NCBI GenBank assembly: GCA_963674495.2
Contig: CAXXLG010000003.1
Span: 62,001-126,000 of the forward strand
DNA from: RGIG3178 sp963674495
GTDB lineage: Bacteria > Bacillota > Clostridia > Christensenellales > QAND01
Direction: 5' to 3'
Length of the DNA: 64,000 nucleotides
Positions 55,744 through 64,000 of the stretch are shown here, in pieces. Each line of letters begins with the position of its first letter. Position 1 is the first letter of the stretch. A program made the position numbers and the translations under genes. Below the pieces are notes generated by a model. The model did no database searches. It was not told the origin of the DNA and saw only the letters and a list, made by a program, of their open reading frames with translations.

Positions 55744-57417
55744 TTAACGGGATGATTTTGAGAATATCAGCCGGATTTGCGTACCCACGCCCACCGTGCT
55801 CGAAAGCAGCACGCTTGCGCCGTGGAAACGCGCGCCGTGCTTGACGATGGACAGTCCCAGCCCGGTGCCGCCGGTGTCGCGCGAATGGCTCTTATCCACG
55901 CGGTAGAAGCGCTCAAAAACCTTTTCCTGATGCGCGGGCGGAATGCCAATGCCGGTATCCCGTACGGTCAATACCGCGCTGCCGTCGCCATCCGATACTT
56001 CAAGATCCACGCGGCCACCCTGTTTGTTGTATTTGATTGCGTTTTCGCACAGGTTGAATACCATCTCGTCCAGCACCATGCGCACGCCGTATACCGATTG
56101 GGCATCGCCCTTGACGTGGAGGGTTACGCCGTATTGTTTGGCCAGTGGCATCAGCCGTTTGGCAACATCCTCAGACAATGCCAGCAGGTTCACGTCCTCC
56201 ATGTCCACCTCGATACTGCCCTCGTCCAGCTTTGAAAGCTGCAGGATATCGTCCACCAGCGCGATGAGCCGGTTGGCTTCATCGTGGATACGCCCGGCGA
56301 AATTTTTCATGTCTTCCGGTCTGGCGACGCCGTCCTTCATAATCTCCGCATAGCCCGATATCGATGTCAGCGGGGTTTTCAGCTCGTGCGATACGTTGGC
56401 GGAAAACTCACGTCGCATTCTTTCGGCGTCTGCCCGTTCGGTGATATCCAAAAGCAATAATACTGTACCAAATTGATCACCATATATGATAACGGGACTT
56501 GCCACCAGCTGGTACAGGCGTCCGCCTAAATTCATCAGCGTTTCCGATCTGTCGCCCTTCGAAGCACCCTGAACCACCGTTTCCAGCGCCAAATCCCGAC
56601 TCAGCGCCAGCACATGCTTGCCTACACACGCTTCACAATTCACATGGAACAGCTTTTGTGCGCTTTGGTTGATGGAAAGAATATGCTGGCTCGTATTGAG
56701 CATAACCAACCCCTCGCACATGTTTTCGGTGATGGCGGTCAACTCCTGTTGCCGTTGGGATAGCTCGTTTATCTGTAACCCGATCCTGATGCGCTGCTCG
56801 GACAGGCGGTTTAGAAGCGGCGAAAGTTCCTCGTAGACATCGTTGTCCGTGGGATGTTCAAGATCCAACTCGTTGATGGGCTGCAACGTACGCCTGGCAA
56901 GACGGCTCGCCATGGCGATGGACAGCAGTAGAACTGCGCATGCGATGGCGGCAAACGCGGGTAGTAAACCCAACACGATACCCCAAATGCTTTGGGATGT
57001 GATGGATGTGCGCAGCACCGTGCCGTCGCTTTGCAGCAGGGCGAAGTACTTTGTCTTTTCCGCCAGCGTTGCCGAAAAACGTTGATTTTGTCCCGCACCG
57101 GAAAGGATGGCCTGCTGTATTTCGGGGCGGTCCGCATGATTTTCCATCTGTTCCACAATGGCGACGTTGTCGAATAACACCGTACCGTCTGCCGCAATCC
57201 AGGTAATACGTATACCGTTGAGCGTCAGAGCGCTCAGATAGGCCAAGGGCTCGCTTTCCCCGTCCAGCGCGCGAGAGATCAGCTGGGCGCTGTTACGAAG
57301 CTCTTGCGTTGAACGCTCGTCGAACACCTGAAACAACACACCGATAATCAGCATGCTGGCGACGAGTATGGCAACAAGCGATACAAAAAATGTATTTCGG
57401 GAAATCTTTTTTGCCAT
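55744..57417 (-). CDS. phoR: Phosphate-regulon sensor histidine kinase
   Basis: 557 aa. Two membrane helices (about 10-31 and 148-168) enclose an extracytoplasmic region, then HAMP-like, PAS (about 228-340, MCEGLVMLNTSQHILSIN) and kinase domains: ANVSHELKTPLTSISGY (phosphoacceptor His), NLCENAIKYN (N box), DTGIGIP and GGTGLGLSI. Its start overlaps the phoP stop by one base (TAATG). The pst-linked operon supports a role in phosphate sensing. Confidence 0.94.
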   Translation of the reverse strand: MAKKISRNTFFVSLVAILVASMLIIGVLFQVFDERSTQELRNSAQLISRALDGESEPLAYLSALTLNGIRITWIAADGTVLFDNVAIVEQMENHADRPEIQQAILSGAGQNQRFSATLAEKTKYFALLQSDGTVLRTSITSQSIWGIVLGLLPAFAAIACAVLLLSIAMASRLARRTLQPINELDLEHPTDNDVYEELSPLLNRLSEQRIRIGLQINELSQRQQELTAITENMCEGLVMLNTSQHILSINQSAQKLFHVNCEACVGKHVLALSRDLALETVVQGASKGDRSETLMNLGGRLYQLVASPVIIYGDQFGTVLLLLDITERADAERMRREFSANVSHELKTPLTSISGYAEIMKDGVARPEDMKNFAGRIHDEANRLIALVDDILQLSKLDEGSIEVDMEDVNLLALSEDVAKRLMPLAKQYGVTLHVKGDAQSVYGVRMVLDEMVFNLCENAIKYNKQGGRVDLEVSDGDGSAVLTVRDTGIGIPPAHQEKVFERFYRVDKSHSRDTGGTGLGLSIVKHGARFHGASVLLSSTVGVGTQIRLIFSKSSR

Positions 57418-58088
57418 TATGCTTCTCCAAACCGATATCCAACGCCACGGACCGTCTCGATAAACGAACCGTATTCCCCGAGCTTTTGCCTGAGCGTCTG
57501 AATATGAACATCCACCGTTCGGGATCCGCCGTCGTAGTCATAACCCCAGACCGTTTCCAACAGTTGTTCCCTGTGAAAGGCGATGCCCCGGTTTTCCATC
57601 AAGAATCTCAACAGTGCAAATTCCTTGTATGTCAGGTTCACGGGTGTGCCGTCCACCGTTACAATATGTTTCTGCGTGTTCAGCGTAAGGCCTGCCGCCA
57701 TGAACTCCTCGGTTTGCTGCGTCTGCTGCGTACGCCGCAAAAGCGCACGTACGCGGGACACCAGCTCCATCATGCCGAAGGGTTTGGAGATGTAGTCGTC
57801 CGCGCCGCTGTCCAGCCCGATGACCTTGTCGTATTCCGTACCGCGTGCCGTGACCATCATAATGGGCAGATTGCTGGTTGCTGCGTCGCTGCGCAGGTTC
57901 CGAAGGATAGACAGGCCGTTTTCGTTGGGCAGCATAATGTCCAACAGCACCAGCTTGGGCAGTTTGGCCTGGCAGGCGGCAAAGAACGAAGGCGCGTCGG
58001 CAAAGCCTTTAGCTTCAAAGCCGGATTGGCATAGCGTGTATACAACCAGTTCGCGTATGTTGGTGTCGTCCTCCACATAATAGATCAT
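57417..58088 (-). CDS. phoP: Phosphate-regulon response regulator (PhoB/PhoP, OmpR family)
   Basis: 223 aa. Receiver domain with LVLLDIMLPNENGL (phosphoacceptor Asp) and KPFGMMELVSR, then a winged helix (NRGIAFHREQLLETVWGYDYDGGSRTVDVHI). Likely activates the pst operon upstream when phosphate is low. Overlaps phoU by 4 bases. Confidence 0.95.
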   Translation of the reverse strand: MIYYVEDDTNIRELVVYTLCQSGFEAKGFADAPSFFAACQAKLPKLVLLDIMLPNENGLSILRNLRSDAATSNLPIMMVTARGTEYDKVIGLDSGADDYISKPFGMMELVSRVRALLRRTQQTQQTEEFMAAGLTLNTQKHIVTVDGTPVNLTYKEFALLRFLMENRGIAFHREQLLETVWGYDYDGGSRTVDVHIQTLRQKLGEYGSFIETVRGVGYRFGEA

Positions 58089-58741
58089 AGGCTATCCCCC
58101 TTATAAATGCCCGTTACCGCAAATTCCGCCCATTCGGCAATGTTTTGCGCATGATCGCCAATACGCTCAAAGTATTTGGCGATCATTAAGAAGTCGATGG
58201 CCTGTTCTGCGTTTTTGGCATTCTGCTCGACCAGCTCGATCAATTCGCCGCGGATGAATATAAACATTTCGTCTATCTGGTCATCCATAGCCCAAGCCGA
58301 CCGAGCCAGGTCTATGTCGCCGCGCACGAATGCGTCCAGGCTTTTGCCCAGCATGTCGATGCACGCCTCCGCCATCTGTGGCAAATGTATGATCTTCTTA
58401 ATGGGTGGCGCATCCGGCATCTTCAACACGATACCCGAGATGTCCGCGGCCTGATCGCCGATGCGTTCCAGGTCGGTGATCATCTTCAACACCGAGGAAA
58501 TCATCCGCAAATCACGTGCCACCGGTTGCTGGCGCAGCAGCAGAGAGAGACAGTGGCTTTGGATTTCAAGCTCCATGCGGTCGATAGTATCATCGGCATC
58601 CACGGCAGATTGTGCTTCTTTTAAATCGCGTTCTACAAGCGCCTTGACGGCGCTTTGAATGGAGCGCTCAACAAGGGTACCCATGCACAGCAGGGCATCG
58701 TGAAGCGCTTCGAGTTGCTGATCCAGTATGCTTCGCATCAA
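58085..58741 (-). CDS. phoU: Phosphate transport regulator PhoU
   Basis: 218 aa all-helical protein with two PhoU repeats; each carries the metal-binding pattern (ADDTIDRMELEIQ; MDDQIDEMFIFIRGEL) and ERIGDQAADI / ERIGDHAQNIAEW. Negative regulator between the Pst transporter and PhoR. Start overlaps pstB stop by 4 bases. Confidence 0.95.
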   Translation of the reverse strand: MMRSILDQQLEALHDALLCMGTLVERSIQSAVKALVERDLKEAQSAVDADDTIDRMELEIQSHCLSLLLRQQPVARDLRMISSVLKMITDLERIGDQAADISGIVLKMPDAPPIKKIIHLPQMAEACIDMLGKSLDAFVRGDIDLARSAWAMDDQIDEMFIFIRGELIELVEQNAKNAEQAIDFLMIAKYFERIGDHAQNIAEWAEFAVTGIYKGDSL

Positions 58742-59487
58742 CCAAACCTCCCGGTGATATAATCCTCTGTCCGCTGGTCCTTCGGTACGGAAAACAGTGC
58801 TTTGGTCTCGCCTGACTCGACGACTTCGCCCAATAGGAAGAACGATGTTTCGTCCGATATACGCGCAGCTTGCTGCATATTGTGCGTCACCATAACTACA
58901 GTATAGGTCGACTTGAGCGTAACGGCAAGGTCTTCAATTTTGGATGTGGAAATGGGATCCAGTGCCGAGGTGGGCTCATCCATCAGCAGCACTTCCGGTT
59001 CCACTGCCAATGCCCGCGCGATGCAAAGCCGTTGCTGCTGGCCGCCGGACAGGCCGAGCGCACTTTTCTTCAAGCGATTCTTTACCTCATCCCACAGCGC
59101 AGCATCGTGCAGCGCTTTTTCCACGATGCCGTCCAGTTTGATGCGCGAGTGCACGCCATGTGTACGTGGCCCGAATGCGATGTTGTCGTATACGCTCATC
59201 GGAAAAGGATTGGGTTTTTGGAACACCATGCCCACGCGCTTTCGAAGAAACGAAACATCCATATCTCCATAGATGTCCTCGTCGTCCAGCAGTACCTTGC
59301 CTTTGATCACGCAACCCTCGATCAGATCGTTCATGCGGTTGAGCGTTCTAAGCAATGTGGATTTGCCGCATCCCGATGGTCCAATCAACGCAGTGATAAG
59401 GTTTGGTTTGATGGCCATGTTTACCTTTTGCAACGCCTGAAAATCTCCGTAGAACAGATCAAGATCCTCAATGGTTATTTTATTCAT
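58738..59487 (-). CDS. pstB: Phosphate ABC transporter ATPase
   Basis: 249 aa. GPSGCGKSTLLRTLNRMNDL (Walker A), ALGLSGGQQQRLCIARALA (signature) and EVLLMDEPTSALDP (Walker B). Start ATG at 59487; the upstream open frame to 59511 lies within pstA. It overlaps the pstA end by 8 bases. Confidence 0.97.
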   Translation of the reverse strand: MNKITIEDLDLFYGDFQALQKVNMAIKPNLITALIGPSGCGKSTLLRTLNRMNDLIEGCVIKGKVLLDDEDIYGDMDVSFLRKRVGMVFQKPNPFPMSVYDNIAFGPRTHGVHSRIKLDGIVEKALHDAALWDEVKNRLKKSALGLSGGQQQRLCIARALAVEPEVLLMDEPTSALDPISTSKIEDLAVTLKSTYTVVMVTHNMQQAARISDETSFFLLGEVVESGETKALFSVPKDQRTEDYITGRFG

Positions 59488-60343
59488 GCCCGTTTCCTTG
59501 TCCTTTCGCAATTCTGCGTGCCACTACGGCGGATAGCGTATTGATGATGAATACCAAAAGAAGCAGTATAACAGCGGTGGCATATGCTTCATCGAAGTGG
59601 AATCCCTCGCTGGAAAGCGCATACATGTGTACCGAAAGCGTTCGCGTGGAATCCAATATGCTGTCCGGCAGTTTGGCAACCGTACCTGCTGTATACAAAA
59701 GTGCGGCCGTTTCGCCCACGATACGGCCGATGGATAGGATGACCCCGGCCAATATGCCGGGCACCGCTGCCGGCAATACAATGCGGAATACCGTGCGAAG
59801 CCGCCCGGCGCCCAGCGCAAAACTACCCTCGCGATAGGAATCCGGCACAGACAACAGGGCCTCCTCGGTAGTACGCAAAAGCAGCGGCAATACCATGATA
59901 CACATGGTCAACGCGCCTGATAGCAACGAAAGGCCCATGTTCAGCGCGGTGACAAAGAACAGCAGGCCAAACAATCCGTAGACGATGGAGGGAATGCCGG
60001 CCAACGTTTCTGCCGTCAACCGGATGACGCCTACAAGTTTATTGCCGCGCTTGGAGTATTCCACCAGATATACCGCGGACAATACGCCTAGTGGTATCGC
60101 TATAATAAGCGAAAGCAAGGTCATGTATATGGTGTTGACTAGCGATGGCAACAGCGAAACGTTCTCACTATTGTACTCAAGGGCAAACAGGGAAGGGGTT
60201 ATATGCCCAACACCCTTGAAAAGAATATAGCCAACCAACAGCAAAAGAACAAACATCGTCATTGCTGTGGCCAATCGTACGGCAATGCGGTAAATCAGTG
60301 CGGTTTGGTGCGCGTGCCGAATGGCGGGAGGCGATTTCTTCAT
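59480..60343 (-). CDS. pstA: Phosphate ABC transporter permease PstA
   Basis: 287 aa, six helices. AGIPSIVYGLFGLLFFV and SYREGSFALGAGRLRTVFRIVLPAAVPGI (EAA loop) are typical. ATG overlaps the pstC stop (ATGA) behind GGAGGTC. Confidence 0.96.
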   Translation of the reverse strand: MKKSPPAIRHAHQTALIYRIAVRLATAMTMFVLLLLVGYILFKGVGHITPSLFALEYNSENVSLLPSLVNTIYMTLLSLIIAIPLGVLSAVYLVEYSKRGNKLVGVIRLTAETLAGIPSIVYGLFGLLFFVTALNMGLSLLSGALTMCIMVLPLLLRTTEEALLSVPDSYREGSFALGAGRLRTVFRIVLPAAVPGILAGVILSIGRIVGETAALLYTAGTVAKLPDSILDSTRTLSVHMYALSSEGFHFDEAYATAVILLLLVFIINTLSAVVARRIAKGQGNGHE

Positions 60344-61194
60344 ATCTTAGACCTCCTTTTCAGTATGGAAAAGGAGAGATTTATGCCAAGAATAAAAACG
60401 AACAGTACCGCTGCGGTCGCGATCAAGGCACCGCGATGCAAGTCTGCCGCATAGCCCATTTCGATGACGATGTTGGCGGTCATGGTTCGAAGGCCCTTGA
60501 ACAGCCCTGCGGGCATGCGCGCCTGATTGCCCGCCACCATGATGATCGCCATCGTCTCGCCAATGGCCCGGCCTACGCCCAGCACCACCGCCGCAAACAA
60601 CCCAGACTTTGCGGCAGGGATAAGGATGCGAAACACGGTACGCTCATGCGTTGCGCCGAGTGCCAGCGCCCCTTCATAGTAGCTTCTGGGTACGGCGCGT
60701 ATCGCAGCCTCGCTGACGGTGATGATGGTGGGCAGTATCATGACGCCCAACAAAACGCTTGCCGTCAGCATGCTTGCGCCGGTACCGCCAAACACGTTGC
60801 GCACCAACGGAACCATCAATACCATCCCGAAAAATCCGTATACAACCGACGGGATTCCCGCCAAAAGCTCCACGGCGGGACGCAAAAAGCGATACAGGCG
60901 TGTTTTGCAAAACCGTGCCAGATACACCGCCGTTAAAAATCCGATGGGCACGCCGATAATGATGGCACCCGCCGTGACATATATACTTGCAACAATCATG
61001 GGGAAAATGCCGTATATCCCCTGAGAAGGTTTCCATGTCTTGCCGAAAATGAAATCCCAAACGCCGATTTCGGCGATGGCAGGATAAGCGTTGACGAACA
61101 CGAATATGCAAATCAGCGCCACCGCGAGGATGGATGCGCAGGCGGCCACAAGGCACAGCCCGTGGAACGCTGCCTCCTTCCATCTTCTCATCAC
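60340..61194 (-). CDS. pstC: Phosphate ABC transporter permease PstC
   Basis: 284 aa, six helices. AGIPSVVYGFFGMVLMVPL, SYYEGALALGATHERTVFRI and VGRAIGETMAIIMVAGNQARMP are PstC features. Start behind AGGAGG. Separated from pstS by 130 bases that hold a hairpin. Confidence 0.96.
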   Translation of the reverse strand: MMRRWKEAAFHGLCLVAACASILAVALICIFVFVNAYPAIAEIGVWDFIFGKTWKPSQGIYGIFPMIVASIYVTAGAIIIGVPIGFLTAVYLARFCKTRLYRFLRPAVELLAGIPSVVYGFFGMVLMVPLVRNVFGGTGASMLTASVLLGVMILPTIITVSEAAIRAVPRSYYEGALALGATHERTVFRILIPAAKSGLFAAVVLGVGRAIGETMAIIMVAGNQARMPAGLFKGLRTMTANIVIEMGYAADLHRGALIATAAVLFVFILGINLSFSILKRRSKI

Positions 61195-61209
61195 AATTCC
61201 TCCTAACGC

Positions 61210-61264
61210 ACATGCGCCGATGTTTCGCGGGGCAGATCATACCCAACGCCGCATCTGCGCACAT
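61210..61264 (-). other. Imperfect hairpin between pstS and pstC
   Basis: Arms 61210-61222 and 61252-61264 pair over 13 bases with two G-U and one mismatch. No T-tract follows. Such structures can protect or partly end a transcript so that the binding protein is made in excess of the permease; inferred. Confidence 0.45.
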
Positions 61265-61324
61265 GAGATTCGTTATTGTTTAATACTCAACGTTTGTTGG
61301 AGTTGCACCGGTGGGTGCGCCCTA

Positions 61325-62188
61325 TTACAATTCGTCCCAAGTTAGGGTTTCGCCAACGTAAATCTGCCTGATTTGCTCGGCGGTCACATCCTCAGTCGTA
61401 TTGTCCAAGTTGACGATGACGGCGATGCCGTCCTTGGCGATGACGATGTTGGTCAATTCCGCTTTCTCGCTGTCCTTGAGATCACGCGAAGCCATGCCGA
61501 TATCAAACGTGCCGCTCATGGTGTTGGTCATGCCGGTGGTCGAGTCGCTGAGCTGGACTTCAATCTCAGCATTGGGATTGATCACATTATACGCTTCTAC
61601 GAGTTTCTCCATCAGCGGCGTTACCGAGGATGATCCACCGATGACCAGCTTACCGGCCATCTGAGCGGTTGTGAATGAGCCGGACGATACTGCGATATAG
61701 CCTTCGTCTTCGGCAATGGCCTGGCCGTCATCGCTCATGATGTAATCGATGAAATCCTGTGCCAATGCGCCGGGTGCGCCCTTTGTCGCAATGTTGAATG
61801 GACGCGCCACTGCATATGTGCCTGCCTTGATGTTGTCGGCAGTGGCTTCTACACCGTCGACCTTGAGCGCCTTGACGGTGTTGTTGAGGGAACCTAGCGA
61901 AATGTAGCCGATGGAGTAGGGATTGCCGGCCACTGTGGTTAGCACGACGGCGGTGCCGTTGTTGATGATCGCCTCATCCGTCGTGTAATCGATTTTTTTG
62001 CCTTCTGCATTCTTTTGCTCAATCCCAACCAGTTCAATGAACGCGCCACGCGTTCCCGAACCCTCTTCACGGGAAATCACAGCGATGTCCTGCGTCGAAT
62101 CGAACGAAGTTTCGCTGTTGTTGCCACAACCAGCAAAGGCCGCCAGGGCCAACACGCCAACCAACATAAGAATAACTAATTTTTTCAA
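61325..62188 (-). CDS. pstS: Phosphate-binding lipoprotein
   Basis: 287 aa. Signal with a lipobox (LALAAFAGC) anchors it outside the membrane after Lgt modification. Family motifs: AVISREEGSGTRGAFIEL (phosphate loop), SIGYISLGSL, and VIGGSSSVTPLMEKLVEAY; typical PstS segments appear in unusual order, with the SGTR segment first and the SSSV segment about 150 residues later. First gene of the pst operon. ATG behind GGAGGAGGAA. Confidence 0.94.
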   Translation of the reverse strand: MKKLVILMLVGVLALAAFAGCGNNSETSFDSTQDIAVISREEGSGTRGAFIELVGIEQKNAEGKKIDYTTDEAIINNGTAVVLTTVAGNPYSIGYISLGSLNNTVKALKVDGVEATADNIKAGTYAVARPFNIATKGAPGALAQDFIDYIMSDDGQAIAEDEGYIAVSSGSFTTAQMAGKLVIGGSSSVTPLMEKLVEAYNVINPNAEIEVQLSDSTTGMTNTMSGTFDIGMASRDLKDSEKAELTNIVIAKDGIAVIVNLDNTTEDVTAEQIRQIYVGETLTWDEL

Positions 62189-62254
62189 TTGTGTTCCTCC
62201 TCCTCTTTGATGTCTTCATGGTATCGCGATGTCGTAATCCCTGTATTCTGCCCA

Positions 62255-62293
62255 TGTCAAATATTTGTAAAAAAATGATGGTTTCACTGTATA
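62255..62293 (-). promoter_or_regulatory. Candidate PhoP box upstream of pstS
   Basis: On the minus strand TTGACA (62260-62255) and TTTACA (62271-62266) are direct repeats exactly 11 bases apart, and TATACA (62293-62288) lies a further 22 bases upstream. Known Gram-positive PhoP boxes are TT(A/T)ACA-like repeats at 11-base steps. A good -10 box is not obvious. Confidence 0.5.
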
Positions 62294-62352
62294 CATGTAA
62301 AAAATCACTCGAATTATGCCAAACATACGCCATTTGGCGCCATTAGGGGGCG

Positions 62353-62613
62353 CTATTTGCCAAGGTGAGCAGGCATGTCCATTAAGGTTATGTAAAAGAG
62401 CACTAGCGGTTTTACTGTAAATTTTGTATTCATTCGGCCTGTTAAGCTGCCGACGCAAACTTTTGATTTCCTGCCGGACATCTCCAATTGGGCGTATAGC
62501 TTGGCCGTGACCGATAGGTCGCCGTTCAATTGGCAGCGTATTTCGTAGCACGGGTGGCCCAATTCCAACAGCTTGTCCTTGTACGCATCTGCAAATGAAA
62601 CGGGGTTGCACAC
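62353..62613 (-). CDS. Possible small protein, uncertain
   Basis: An 86-codon frame starting at GTG, with AAGGA 10 bases upstream. Part of it (SFADAYKDKLLELGHP, GDLSVTAKLYAQLEMS) looks protein-like, but no family is recognised and the last third does not look conserved. Could be a decayed gene or chance. Confidence 0.25.
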   Translation of the reverse strand: MCNPVSFADAYKDKLLELGHPCYEIRCQLNGDLSVTAKLYAQLEMSGRKSKVCVGSLTGRMNTKFTVKPLVLFYITLMDMPAHLGK

Positions 62614-62814
62614 GGTTTACGCTTCCTTGATCTTGTCAAAAGCACCGATTATTTACGAGCTTCTCAATCCAACATTACTCATCCATAGTATACCACGAAC
62701 TGGTAAAAAGTGTACACCGCACGGCGGTGAAGCGACGAGGATTTTGAAAAACAGGTGTGAAATAAGGAAAAATACGGTATAATGAAAACATAAAAACAGA
62801 ATTGAGAGGGTCAC

Positions 62815-63567
62815 ATGACAGCTGACAGACGATTTGCAGTGCTCATCGATGCGGACAACGTATCCGATAAGTATATCAAGGGCATCCTGGACGAGATATC
62901 CAACGAAGGCGTCATCACTTACAAGCGCATTTACGGGGACTGGACAAAGCCCGCGCTGAGCAGTTGGAAATCCGTTCTTTTGGAGTATTCTATTACGCCC
63001 ATCCAGCAATACGGGTATACCACGGGCAAGAACGCCACGGATTCGGCCATGATCATCGATGCGATGGATATCCTGTACACCAGCAACGTGGAGGGATTTT
63101 GCATCGTCTCCAGCGACAGCGATTTTACACGTCTCGCGTCTCGGTTGAGAGAAAGCGGCATGACAGCGGTGGGCATGGGCGAGCGAAAGACGCCCAAAGC
63201 GTTTATTGCGGCATGCAACCGTTTTGTTTATCTGGAAGTGTTGGGACGGGACGAACAGACGCCGGAGAAGAGCAGTATGACGCGTGAAAAGAGCAACGGC
63301 CATGCTACACCCGATAACATCAAAAGCGAGATCATGGCCATCGTGCGTGAAATATCCGATGATGATGGTTGGGCGCCGCTGAGTACGGTGGGCAACATTC
63401 TAATCAAGCGCAAGCCCGATTTCGATGTGCGCAACTACGGGGAAAGTAAATTGTCGGCGCTTATCAACAGCTTCAACGCTTTTGAAGTGGATCTTCGCCA
63501 GACGAACGTGGATAAAGTCAAACATGTGTACATACGCAACAAGGGGGAACATTCTTCGAAAGCCTGA
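62815..63567 (+). CDS. NYN-domain protein with LOTUS/OST-HTH-like C-terminus
   Basis: 250 aa. Residues 5-145 are a NYN (PIN-like) domain: RFAVLIDADNVSDKYI, KNATDSAMIIDAMDIL and FCIVSSDSDFTRLASRLRESG supply the acidic metal-binding residues of nuclease members. Residues 165-240 (SEIMAIVREISDDDGWAPLSTVGNIL...DFDVRNYGESKLSALI) match the OST-HTH/LOTUS pattern that binds RNA. The pair suggests an RNA-processing or RNA-surveillance enzyme; target unknown. A TATAAT lies at 62778-62783. Confidence 0.88.
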   Translation: MTADRRFAVLIDADNVSDKYIKGILDEISNEGVITYKRIYGDWTKPALSSWKSVLLEYSITPIQQYGYTTGKNATDSAMIIDAMDILYTSNVEGFCIVSSDSDFTRLASRLRESGMTAVGMGERKTPKAFIAACNRFVYLEVLGRDEQTPEKSSMTREKSNGHATPDNIKSEIMAIVREISDDDGWAPLSTVGNILIKRKPDFDVRNYGESKLSALINSFNAFEVDLRQTNVDKVKHVYIRNKGEHSSKA

Positions 63568-63589
63568 ACTACGAGAAAAATAAAAATGC

Positions 63590-63618
63590 AAAGTCCGGCC
63601 GAATTCGGTCGGACTTTT
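63590..63618. terminator. Terminator after the NYN gene
   Basis: AAAGTCCGGCCGA pairs with TCGGTCGGACTTT (one G-U) and ends in TTTT. Confidence 0.85.
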
Positions 63619-63732
63619 GATGTTTAATCCACAAGGACACCGGCATTAATCGATCTCACTATTGTAAGCATTGCAGTATCGTATCAAACTCATCCATTGG
63701 CGTGACGGCCGCGATTGTGAGACCTAATACAC

Positions 63733-64000
63733 CTAAGCCTTGTTTAAAGGTTCAAGGGAAGACAACCGCGTAAATACGCGCAACGCATTTTGACAAAAAA
63801 CTGCATCGTGGGCATTCTCGCGTATAAGGCGGGCGATCAGTTCTATGTAAGTAGGGACATGGCAAAGCGGGAAATCCGATCCGTACATCAGCTTCTCATC
63901 GTCGGACAGATAGGCAATCCAGGTACGCAGGTGCTCGATATAGCCACGGTAATTGTCGTAGAACCAGTCAATGTCAAAGCATCCCTGCGCCAACGCTGAT
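63733..64000 (-). CDS. Amidohydrolase (amidohydrolase 2 family), C-terminal part
   Basis: The frame runs off the end of the window. About 89 residues are visible: IEHLRTWIAYLSDDEKLMYGSDFPLCHVPTY, where YGSDFP is the metal-binding Asp strand of the PF04909 family, and CQNALRVF near the end. Such enzymes decarboxylate or hydrolyse small acids and lactones; the exact type cannot be told from this part. Confidence 0.8.
   Translation of the reverse strand, partial: SALAQGCFDIDWFYDNYRGYIEHLRTWIAYLSDDEKLMYGSDFPLCHVPTYIELIARLIRENAHDAVFCQNALRVFTRLSSLEPLNKA

Larger units (their letters stand above)
62189..62814. other. Divergent intergenic region between pstS and the NYN gene
   Basis: Holds the PhoP-box-like repeats near pstS and a weak 86-codon minus-strand frame (listed separately). 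Nothing else is recognised. Confidence 0.5.

Noticed and set aside
1..64000. CRISPR arrays, prophage, integrons or antibiotic clusters
   Set aside because: No regular spaced repeats, phage structural genes, integrases or biosynthetic megasynthases were found on either strand.

Overview
This 64 kb window looks like chromosome from a member of the Clostridia (Firmicutes), probably an uncultivated lineage. The evidence is the CtsR-McsA-McsB-ClpC operon with a CtsR operator, two CIRCE/HrcA heat-shock loci, a valS T-box, a Gram-positive LexA box, DivIVA-like and SleB/SpoIID/Spo0A-type proteins, GTG and TTG starts behind strong Shine-Dalgarno sites, and cohesin/dockerin domains. There are no rRNA or tRNA genes, CRISPR arrays, intact insertion sequences or phage genes.

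Layout. 1-1.0 kb: end of a nagA-type deacetylase. 1.2-9.6 kb: an operon with every step from DAHP to chorismate plus the Phe and Tyr branches (aroF-tyrA-aroB-aroA-aroC-pheA-aroE/aroK fusion-aroQ), preceded by a Phe/Tyr-rich leader peptide and an intrinsic terminator, so probably controlled by attenuation. 9.7-13.4 kb: a small Asp/Gln-rich protein, a Cu/Zn superoxide dismutase-like protein, lgt, a DivIVA-like coiled coil, and folT behind a tetrahydrofolate riboswitch that can hide its ribosome-binding site. 13.6-15.9 kb (minus): pyrE, then SOS-controlled dinB with a small overlapping partner gene. 16-20.4 kb: ctsR-mcsA-mcsB-clpC. 20.6-24.8 kb: an EutT-like corrinoid adenosyltransferase, a TIM-barrel isomerase and pgi; opposite them a transglutaminase-like protein and dCMP deaminase. 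25-27 kb: CIRCE-groES-groEL.

27.2-38.4 kb is more mixed: a stand-alone Spo0A DNA-binding domain, an EamA transporter, a SleB-like hydrolase, pgsA, T-box-valS-folC, an orphan enolase-superfamily enzyme, a gene graveyard holding 3' fragments of folC and LUD-domain genes, a Cof-type HAD phosphatase, and a frameshifted DUF3795 gene in AT-rich DNA. 38.3-42.9 kb holds the most striking locus: a secreted SpoIID-type peptidoglycan enzyme with an SH3 domain and a C-terminal dockerin, followed by two membrane-anchored cohesin proteins that share a second, unrecognised domain. This resembles a miniature cellulosome-style scaffold used for the cell wall.

43.1-55.7 kb: a LUD-domain protein (minus), then lepA-hemW, CIRCE-hrcA-grpE-dnaK-dnaJ-prmA-rsmE-mtaB, a HIT protein and rpsU. 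55.7-62.2 kb (minus): pstS-pstC-pstA-pstB-phoU-phoP-phoR, a phosphate uptake and sensing operon with repeats resembling a PhoP box upstream. 62.8-64 kb: a NYN-domain protein with a probable LOTUS-type C-terminus and the C-terminal part of an amidohydrolase that runs off the window.

All calls come from reading the sequence and from memory of protein families; no database search was run.
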